Part shown: in pieces, positions 6,456 to 11,077 of the stretch
Numbering within the stretch: the first letter of the stretch is position 1
Layout: every line of letters begins with the position of its first letter
Assembly (NCBI GenBank): GCA_019239815.1
Contig: JAFAZL010000060.1
Span: 1-11,077 of the forward strand
DNA: 11,077 nt
From: Acidobacteriota bacterium
GTDB taxonomy: Bacteria > Acidobacteriota > Terriglobia > Acidoferrales > UBA7541
Direction: 5' to 3'
Translations under genes and position numbers: made by a program
Notes under the pieces: generated by a model
What the model was told of the DNA's origin: nothing
Databases searched by the model: none
What the model saw: only the letters and a program-made list of their open reading frames with translations

Positions 6456-7100
6456 ATGGGTTCACTGCGGCCCGAACGAATCCCACTGTTCCCTCTTAAC
6501 GTTGTTCTCTTGCCCGGCGGCGATCTTCCGCTTCACATCTTTGAGCCGCGATACCGCCGAATGGTGCGCGACTGCATCGAAAACAAAAGCGAGTTCGGAA
6601 TGTTGCTCGTGGCGCCGAAGGGGCTGGTGCGCGTGGGCTGCACGGCCGAGTTGATCGAGGTCGCGAAGCGCTATCCCGACGGGCGTATGGATATTCTGGC
6701 GGTTGGGCGCGTGCCGTTCCGTATCGTCGAGTTGGAGAATGCGAAGGAGTACGACGACGGGATGCTGCTCGAGGGCACGGTCGATTATCTTGACGATCGC
6801 GAACGGCCTGTCGATGCGAAAAGGCGGCGTGAACTGGTCGATTTGTATGAGGCGTGCCACACCATCGTGTACGGGGACTATCCGCGCAACGTGGAAGGCT
6901 TGGATCAGGACGAATTGTCCTATGCGATTGCGGGCACGCTGCCGATGGACCTGATGTGGAAGCAGCAAGTGCTTGAGTTGAGGTCGGAGGCGGACCGGCA
7001 GGAACGGCTGGTCACGTACCTCAGAGAGTGGGCGCCGCATCTACAGAAGATTGAGTCGCAACGACAGCACACAGAAGGAAACGGCAACGCTGTGAACTAG
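6456..7100 (+). CDS. Stand-alone LON substrate-binding-domain protein
   Basis: The 214-residue product matches the N-terminal domain of Lon proteases (PUA-like fold plus a helical bundle) without the AAA+ or protease parts. The beginning IPLFPLNVVLLPGGDLPLHI (9-28), followed by FEPRYR (29-34), is the diagnostic strand and turn of the family. The helical half covers about 125-200. Such stand-alone proteins are widespread and their function is mostly unknown; in Lon this region recognises substrates. It has no signal peptide. It lies 39 bases before an AAA+ ATPase gene on the same strand, which makes co-transcription likely. The start ATG sits five bases after a -10 box and has no Shine-Dalgarno, again suggesting a leaderless mRNA. 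Confidence 0.88.
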   Translation: MGSLRPERIPLFPLNVVLLPGGDLPLHIFEPRYRRMVRDCIENKSEFGMLLVAPKGLVRVGCTAELIEVAKRYPDGRMDILAVGRVPFRIVELENAKEYDDGMLLEGTVDYLDDRERPVDAKRRRELVDLYEACHTIVYGDYPRNVEGLDQDELSYAIAGTLPMDLMWKQQVLELRSEADRQERLVTYLREWAPHLQKIESQRQHTEGNGNAVN

Positions 7101-7105
7101 ATCGG

Positions 7106-7125
7106 GCGCGGCTTCGGCGCCGCGC
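7106..7125 (+). other. GC-only hairpin between the LON-domain gene and the ATPase gene
   Basis: Arms GCGCGGC (7106-7112) and GCCGCGC (7119-7125) pair perfectly over seven bases with a six-base loop. The hairpin starts six bases after the LON stop and ends directly before AGGGA at 7126-7130, a candidate ribosome site of the next gene. No T-tract follows, so it is not an intrinsic terminator. It could stabilise mRNA ends or tune ATPase translation. Confidence 0.5.
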
Positions 7126-7139
7126 AGGGACGGGACCTC

Positions 7140-8654
7140 ATGACTAGCACGACTGCTACATCATATTCGCGATCCGGAAATCCGAAGCCGAGAACGCTCG
7201 GCGAGCTGCGGCGCATTCCGGATTTTGATGCGGGAGCTGCAGCGACTTCGGTGAAAGACGAGATTCGGCGCAATCTGCTGCGGGCAATTGAAAAGGGCGA
7301 GCAGCTCTTCCCCGGCGTGCACGGATACGAAGACACCGTGATTCCGCAGATCATTAACGCCCTGCTGTCGCGACACAACTTCATATTGCTCGGCCTTCGC
7401 GGGCAAGCGAAGAGCCGCATTCTTCGTGGCCTGGCGAACTTGCTCGATGCTGAGATTCCGGTGGTCGTTGGGTGCGAGATCAACGATAACCCGCTTGCGC
7501 CCCTTTGCCGGGCGTGCAAGGACAAGATTGCCGCGGAGGGTGACGCGACTCCGATCGCGTGGATGCCCCGAGACCAGCGCTACGTTGAAAAGCTTGCGAC
7601 TCCCGACGTGACCATCGCGGACATCATTGGCGACGTCGATCCGATTCGCGCTGCACGCGGTGGACGCGATTTGTCGGATGAGTTGACGATTCACTACGGG
7701 TTGCTGCCGCGCGCGAATCGCGGGATTTTTGCCATCAACGAGCTGCCCGACCTCGCAGGAAAAATCCAGGTCGGTCTTTTCAACATCATGCAGGAAGGCG
7801 ACATTCAGATTAAAGGTTATCCTCTGCGGTTGCCGCTCGATGTGCTGATCGTTTTCACGGCGAACCCGGAAGACTACACCGCGCGCGGAAAAATTATCAC
7901 GCCGCTCAAGGATCGCATCGGAGCGGAGATTCGCACCCACTATCCTGCAACCATCGCGGAAGGAATGACCGTCACGAATCAGGAAGCGTGGGTGGGTCGT
8001 GATCCGTCGCGCAAGATCGACATTCCCGACTATTTACGCGAAGTGATCGAAGAGATTGCGTTCCAGGCGCGCGACGACAAGCGCGTCGATAAGCGCTCCG
8101 GCGTGAGCCAGCGGCTGCCGATCACGACTCTTGAGAGCACGGTCAGCAGCGCCGAACAACGAGCGGCTCGCACGGGCGAGAAGTGCGGCATTGCGCGAAT
8201 TGCCGATGTTTACTCGGCGCTTCCGGCGATCACCGGCAAACTCGAGCTCGAATACGAGGGCGAACTCAAGGGCGCCGACACCATCGCGCGCGAATTGATT
8301 CGCTCGGCGGTCGGACGCGTCTTCAGCAAACGATTCGGCGAGGTCAGCTTCCAGCCGGTGATCCAGTGGTTTGAATTGGGCGGCGAACTAAAGCTGCCGG
8401 AGCTGGCATCGACGGCCGAACGCTACGAGCAGCTTTCAAAGATCCAGGGATTGATGGAACACGTCGGCAAACTCGGAGTGAACGATCGCAAAGACGCGGG
8501 GTCGGCGGCAGCTGCGGCCGAGATGATCCTTGAAGGCTTGTGGGCGCATCGCCGCATCGGTCGCAGCGAAGAGCGCGGGTACTATGCCGAAAAGCCGCGG
8601 CAGCCGGAGCAGCAGCGCGAGAATCCGAATCGGCCGCGAAGGCAGTTCAACTAG
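7140..8654 (+). CDS. MoxR/ChlI-like AAA+ ATPase with altered Walker motifs
   Basis: This 504-residue cytoplasmic protein has a MoxR/magnesium-chelatase-subunit-I type AAA+ core. The Walker A loop is GLRGQAKS (85-92), with Ala where the last glycine of GxxGxGK[ST] is expected. Walker B reads FAINE (197-201), with Asn in place of the usual Asp before the catalytic Glu. The helix-2 insert EGDIQIKGYPLRLPLD (219-234) is typical of MoxR/ChlI. Sensor 1 is TANPED (240-245) and an arginine-finger candidate is Arg259. Between Walker A and B lie Cys112, Cys123 and Cys126 (C-x10-C-x2-C), a possible metal site. The tail after about residue 470 is charged and proline-rich. It is followed 52 bases later by a VWA gene, the usual partner of MoxR-type ATPases. 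Such pairs remodel or load metal into client proteins. Magnesium chelatase itself is unlikely, as no ChlH-like gene is in the window. Confidence 0.88.
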   Translation: MTSTTATSYSRSGNPKPRTLGELRRIPDFDAGAAATSVKDEIRRNLLRAIEKGEQLFPGVHGYEDTVIPQIINALLSRHNFILLGLRGQAKSRILRGLANLLDAEIPVVVGCEINDNPLAPLCRACKDKIAAEGDATPIAWMPRDQRYVEKLATPDVTIADIIGDVDPIRAARGGRDLSDELTIHYGLLPRANRGIFAINELPDLAGKIQVGLFNIMQEGDIQIKGYPLRLPLDVLIVFTANPEDYTARGKIITPLKDRIGAEIRTHYPATIAEGMTVTNQEAWVGRDPSRKIDIPDYLREVIEEIAFQARDDKRVDKRSGVSQRLPITTLESTVSSAEQRAARTGEKCGIARIADVYSALPAITGKLELEYEGELKGADTIARELIRSAVGRVFSKRFGEVSFQPVIQWFELGGELKLPELASTAERYEQLSKIQGLMEHVGKLGVNDRKDAGSAAAAAEMILEGLWAHRRIGRSEERGYYAEKPRQPEQQRENPNRPRRQFN

Positions 8655-8706
8655 GTTTCAGCAGTCTTGATGGGTGCGATGGTCAGTGAGTCGCACTGGG
8701 GCAAAG

Positions 8707-9984
8707 ATGAAATTCATCAAATACGGAAAATACGTCGGCGAACCGGCCGACGCCGTCGATCTGGAAGAACTGGTCAAGAAGCTCGGGAATTTCTTTCTGC
8801 AAAGCGGCTTCGAGTCTCAGTTCTACGGTGTCGCGGAGATGGATCCCGAGAAATCGATGGAAGCGCTCCGCGATGCGATTCTTCGCGCCTTGCAAGAAGG
8901 CGATTTGATGCCCGAAGGCGCGATGAGCGATGAGCTGCGCGAAATGTTGAAGAATCCGAACGCGCGGCAGAGCCAGGAAGTGCGCGACCTGATCGAGAAA
9001 CTGATGGACCGCATGGCGCAGGAAGGCTACATCAACCCGCAACAGCCGCCGCAGGTCACGCCGCCACCGCAGTCGAGTGCGCGCGGGCAAGTCGGACAGG
9101 CGCAGGGGCGCGACACGGAAGCGCGCTTTGAAATCACCGATAAGACGATCGATTTTCTCGGCTTCAAGACACTGCAAGACCTACTGGGCTCGCTTGGCCG
9201 CAGCAGCTTCGGTCGTCATGCTACACGTGATCTCGCCACAGGTATCGAAGCCAGCGGTGCATCGCGGCAATACGAATTCGGCGATACGCTGAACCTCGAC
9301 ATCAGCGAAACGCTTTTTAATGCCGTTCGTCGCGACGGTGCGAAAGTTCCGGTCGAAATCACCTACAAAGATTTGATGGTGCACCAGTGCGAGTATTACA
9401 GCTCCTGCGCGACTGTTGTGCTGCTCGATTGCAGCCACAGCATGATTTTGTATGGCGAAGATCGCTTCACGCCGGCGAAGCGCGTCGCGATGGCTCTGTC
9501 TCATCTGATTCGGACACAGTATCCTGGCGATACGTTGAGCCTCGTCCTGTTCCACGATAGCGCGGAAGAAGTTCCGATCGGCGAACTCGCCCGTGTGCAG
9601 GTTGGCCCCTATTACACAAACACACGTGAAGGATTGCGTATGGCGCAGCGCATCCTGTTGCGTCAGAAGAAGGACATGCGCCAAATCGTTATGATCACCG
9701 ACGGCAAGCCGTCGGCGCTCACGCTCGAGGACGGCCGTATTTATAAGAACGCATTCGGTCTCGACCCATTCGTCGTCGGGCAGACGCTCGAAGAAGTGAA
9801 CAAATGTAAGCGCGCTGGAATTCTAATCAATACGTTCATGCTCGCCAGCGACTACAGCCTCGTCCACTTCGTGCAGAAAATCACCGAAATGTGTCGCGGG
9901 AAGGCGTACTTCACCACTCCTTACACGCTCGGCCAATATCTGCTGATGGATTACATGCAGCGGAAGACGAAGCAAATCCACTAA
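8707..9984 (+). CDS. VWA-domain protein, partner of the MoxR-like ATPase
   Basis: The 425-residue protein has a helical N-terminal part (1-108), a Pro/Gln-rich flexible linker (110-136), a middle region, and a C-terminal von Willebrand factor A domain (about 235-415). The metal-ion-dependent adhesion site is intact: DCSHS supplies Asp241, Ser243 and Ser245; Thr304 or Thr306 in YYTNT is the threonine; Asp332 is in ITDGKPS. In MoxR/ChlI-ChlD systems the VWA protein binds the ATPase and clients through this Mg-dependent site. There is no signal peptide or transmembrane helix. I chose the ATG at 8707, which has GGGG six bases upstream and begins [12 protein letters not shown]; an in-frame GTG at 8674 would add eleven unconvincing residues. 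It lies 52 bases after the ATPase gene, so the two are probably one transcript. Confidence 0.88.
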   Translation: MKFIKYGKYVGEPADAVDLEELVKKLGNFFLQSGFESQFYGVAEMDPEKSMEALRDAILRALQEGDLMPEGAMSDELREMLKNPNARQSQEVRDLIEKLMDRMAQEGYINPQQPPQVTPPPQSSARGQVGQAQGRDTEARFEITDKTIDFLGFKTLQDLLGSLGRSSFGRHATRDLATGIEASGASRQYEFGDTLNLDISETLFNAVRRDGAKVPVEITYKDLMVHQCEYYSSCATVVLLDCSHSMILYGEDRFTPAKRVAMALSHLIRTQYPGDTLSLVLFHDSAEEVPIGELARVQVGPYYTNTREGLRMAQRILLRQKKDMRQIVMITDGKPSALTLEDGRIYKNAFGLDPFVVGQTLEEVNKCKRAGILINTFMLASDYSLVHFVQKITEMCRGKAYFTTPYTLGQYLLMDYMQRKTKQIH

Positions 9985-10001
9985 GATTCACGGGCCTAAA
10001 T

Positions 10002-10007
10002 TATACT
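10002..10007 (+). promoter_or_regulatory. -10 box of the peroxiredoxin-like gene
   Basis: TATACT matches the -10 consensus at five of six positions and lies in an A/T-rich patch right after the VWA stop. A start site near 10013 is expected. That coincides with an ATG at 10013 and also leaves a 48-base leader before the better-supported ATG at 10061. No clear -35 is seen. Confidence 0.45.
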
Positions 10008-10050
10008 TACTTATGTCCTTCAGGCGCTTATTTGCGCGCATCCTCGGATC

Positions 10051-10056
10051 GGAAGG
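10051..10056 (+). promoter_or_regulatory. Ribosome binding site for the ATG at 10061
   Basis: GGAAGG lies four bases before the ATG at 10061. Together with the domain boundary it supports this start over the upstream ATG at 10013. Confidence 0.45.
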
Positions 10057-10060
10057 TCAG

Positions 10061-10558
10061 ATGACTCACATCGTGGCCGGGAACAAGGCTCCCGGATTTT
10101 CCCTGAAAGATTCGACTGGCAAAGACTATTCTCTTTCCGCACTCCTCGAAAAGGGGCCCGTCGTTGCGGCTTTCTTCAAGATTTCATGTCCCGTATGCCA
10201 GTACACATTCCCGTTTCTTGAGCGGCTATACCAGCGCTATGGAAAGACGGCAACGTTCCTTGGCATTTCGCAGGACGACGCCAAGGCCACGAAGAAGTTT
10301 GCCGACGAGTATGGGGTCACGTTTTCGATGCCGCTAGACGAGAGCGCCAAAAACTATCCCGCCTCCAACGCCTACGGGCTGACGAATGTTCCAACGGTAT
10401 TTCTGATCGAGCCGGACAGCTCCATCAAGGTTGTTTGCAATGGTTTCGATAGAAACGGACTGGAAGAAATCGCGGCTTATCTAGCCGATCGCCAACACAG
10501 TGTGCCTGCGGCACTCTTTCGCTCGGATGAAAAAATCCCCGACCACAAACCTGGTTGA
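10061..10558 (+). CDS. Peroxiredoxin/TlpA-like thioredoxin-fold protein
   Basis: This 165-residue protein has the AhpC/TSA-Redoxin fold. The beginning VAGNKAPGFSLKDSTGK is the family N-terminus. The redox motif FKISCPVCQYTFPFL gives a CPVC pair (residues 43 and 46 from this start). NVPTVFLIEP supplies the cis-proline strand. It may reduce peroxides or disulfides using thioredoxin-type electrons. With no signal peptide it should be cytoplasmic, unlike most TlpA proteins. The ATG at 10061 has GGAAGG upstream and starts eight residues before KAP, as in related proteins. The in-frame ATG at 10013 would add an Arg-rich 16-residue extension and sits five bases after a -10 box, so both starts are possible. 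It is convergent with a small basic gene, with 42 bases between their stops. Confidence 0.88.
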   Translation: MTHIVAGNKAPGFSLKDSTGKDYSLSALLEKGPVVAAFFKISCPVCQYTFPFLERLYQRYGKTATFLGISQDDAKATKKFADEYGVTFSMPLDESAKNYPASNAYGLTNVPTVFLIEPDSSIKVVCNGFDRNGLEEIAAYLADRQHSVPAALFRSDEKIPDHKPG

Positions 10559-10563
10559 GGTTC

Positions 10564-10588
10564 AAAAAACTAGGTCCGGTCTGGACCT
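10564..10588 (-). terminator. Intrinsic terminator of the small basic gene
   Basis: On the minus strand, AGGTCC and GGACCT (10588-10583 and 10577-10572) form a perfect six-base stem with a five-base loop. AG and then six T follow at 10569-10564. It begins 12 bases after the stop of the small minus-strand ORF. On the plus strand no T-tract follows, so it does not serve the peroxiredoxin gene in the standard way. Confidence 0.65.
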
Positions 10589-10600
10589 GCCACTTCAAAG

Positions 10601-10759
10601 CTAGAGTGAATCATCTACACCCAGCGGCTTCTTGTGCTTTGGCGCGCGTTTCCGCTTGTCTTCGATCACGCGCGTAGCACTCGGCGCCGCACCTGACTCG
10701 CGTGCACGTCTCCGAGCTATTTGCCCGACATCCAATTTCTTCTTTTTCCGGTTCTTCAT
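10601..10759 (-). CDS. Small highly basic hypothetical protein (52 residues)
   Basis: Reading the reverse strand from the ATG at 10759-10757 gives a 52-residue frame ending at TAG 10603-10601. It begins MKNRKKKKLDVGQIARRRAR and ends in GVDDSL. Ten Lys and eight Arg against six Asp/Glu make it strongly cationic. There is no membrane segment or cysteine. I do not recognise a named family; nucleic-acid or ribosome binding is a natural guess from composition only. Support for a real gene comes from the intrinsic terminator 12 bases after its stop and the lack of any competing gene. The ribosome site is weak: AAGG lies 14 bases before the ATG. An in-frame GTG 12 bases upstream (10771) could be the start instead. 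It is shorter than many gene finders' cut-off. Confidence 0.6.
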   Translation of the reverse strand: MKNRKKKKLDVGQIARRRARESGAAPSATRVIEDKRKRAPKHKKPLGVDDSL

Positions 10760-10780
10760 CGCAGCAATCACAACCTTGAG

Positions 10781-10822
10781 CCAAAAACCAAAGAGCTAAG
10801 CCCGCCGCAGCGAGCTTAGCTC
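10781..10822 (-). terminator. Intrinsic terminator after the TonB-dependent receptor gene
   Basis: On the minus strand GAGCTAAGC (10822-10814) and GCTTAGCTC (10801-10793) form a perfect nine-base stem with a 12-base loop. The tract TTTGGTTTTTGG (10792-10781) follows. It starts 44 bases after the receptor stop codon and just before the small basic gene, so it should separate the two transcripts or attenuate read-through. Confidence 0.7.
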
Positions 10823-10866
10823 AAGACTTCCAGACAAAACAACGCGCCGTTCGAACGCAATAGACT

Positions 10867-11077
10867 CTAGAAAGAAAACGTAACTTGCAAATCGACGCGC
10901 CGGTTCGACGTGCTTGATCCGAAAGGCCCGCCGGCCAAGCCGTTTGATTGCCCAAACAACGGCGAACTTAAATCTCCAACTGGCAACGCCAGGTTCACGT
11001 TATTGAAGATATTCCGGCCCGACACCGCAAACGTCAGTGCGTACCGCCGGTTTGTGGCGCCGGCATCCATTCCGCCC
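10867..11077 (-). CDS. C-terminal end of an Oar-like TonB-dependent outer-membrane receptor (5' part outside the window)
   Basis: The minus-strand frame enters at 11077 and stops at TAG 10869-10867, giving the last 69 or so residues. The YALTFAVSGRNIFNNVNLA segment is a typical late beta-strand pair of these receptors. The protein ends NRRVDLQVTFSF, a final beta-strand with the C-terminal Phe that the BAM machinery recognises in outer-membrane barrels. The Gly/Ser/Asn-rich loop before it (LFGQSNGLAGGPFGSSTSN) resembles the ends of the large CarboxypepD-regulatory/Oar receptors abundant in Acidobacteriota. The real start is beyond the window; the internal ATG at 11070 is not a start. The transported substrate cannot be told from this part. 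A strong terminator follows. Confidence 0.8.
   Translation of the reverse strand, partial: GGMDAGATNRRYALTFAVSGRNIFNNVNLALPVGDLSSPLFGQSNGLAGGPFGSSTSNRRVDLQVTFSF

Noticed and set aside
7161..7940. Minus-strand frame of 259 codons opposite the ATPase gene
   Set aside because: Antisense shadow of the conserved AAA+ core; no motif of its own.
10548..10562. Inverted repeat AACCT-GGTTG-AGGTT at the end of the peroxiredoxin gene as its terminator
   Set aside because: The stem is only five bases and is followed by C and A, not T, on the plus strand. I could not support it as a terminator for the plus-strand gene.

Overview
The window reads as a GC-rich bacterial chromosome segment, most likely from an Acidobacteriota (Terriglobia-type) genome. 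This is an inference from three things: the C-terminal tail of an Oar/CarboxypepD-type TonB-dependent receptor, an ECF sigma / RskA-type anti-sigma pair, and a MoxR-like ATPase plus VWA pair of the kind I associate with that phylum. I see no insertion sequence, phage gene, CRISPR array, tRNA or rRNA.

Layout. (1) 1-300, minus strand: the N-terminal 100 residues of a CcsA/HemX-type multi-pass membrane protein, cut by the window edge. (2) 301-550: a divergent intergenic region with two inverted repeats and candidate promoters facing both ways. (3) 551-4494, plus strand: a compact heme operon, hemE-hemN-hemY, covering uroporphyrinogen III to protoporphyrin IX. It pairs an oxygen-independent coproporphyrinogen dehydrogenase with an FAD-dependent, normally oxygen-using protoporphyrinogen oxidase. 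(4) 4579-5972: an ECF sigma factor and its membrane anti-sigma factor, overlapping by four bases, with a methionine-rich exported domain. (5) 6024-6347: a small TPR protein behind a near-consensus sigma-70 promoter whose predicted transcript begins at the start codon. (6) 6456-9984: a stand-alone LON substrate-binding-domain protein, an unusual MoxR/ChlI-like AAA+ ATPase and a VWA protein with an intact MIDAS, probably co-transcribed. (7) 10061-10558: a CPVC peroxiredoxin/TlpA-like protein. (8) 10601-11077, minus strand: a 52-residue very basic ORF and the end of a TonB-dependent receptor, each followed by a hairpin and T-tract terminator.

How it fits together. The left half is heme supply, with a CcsA/HemX-like gene beside it. 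The middle is an envelope-signal module. The right half is a probable protein-remodelling module plus a thiol-redox protein. The strongest non-textbook signals are: repeated -10 boxes 5-6 bases before start codons (leaderless initiation), the three-part LON-domain / AAA+ / VWA cluster with altered Walker motifs and a cysteine insert, the Met-rich anti-sigma sensor domain, and the short basic gene missed by length-based gene finding.
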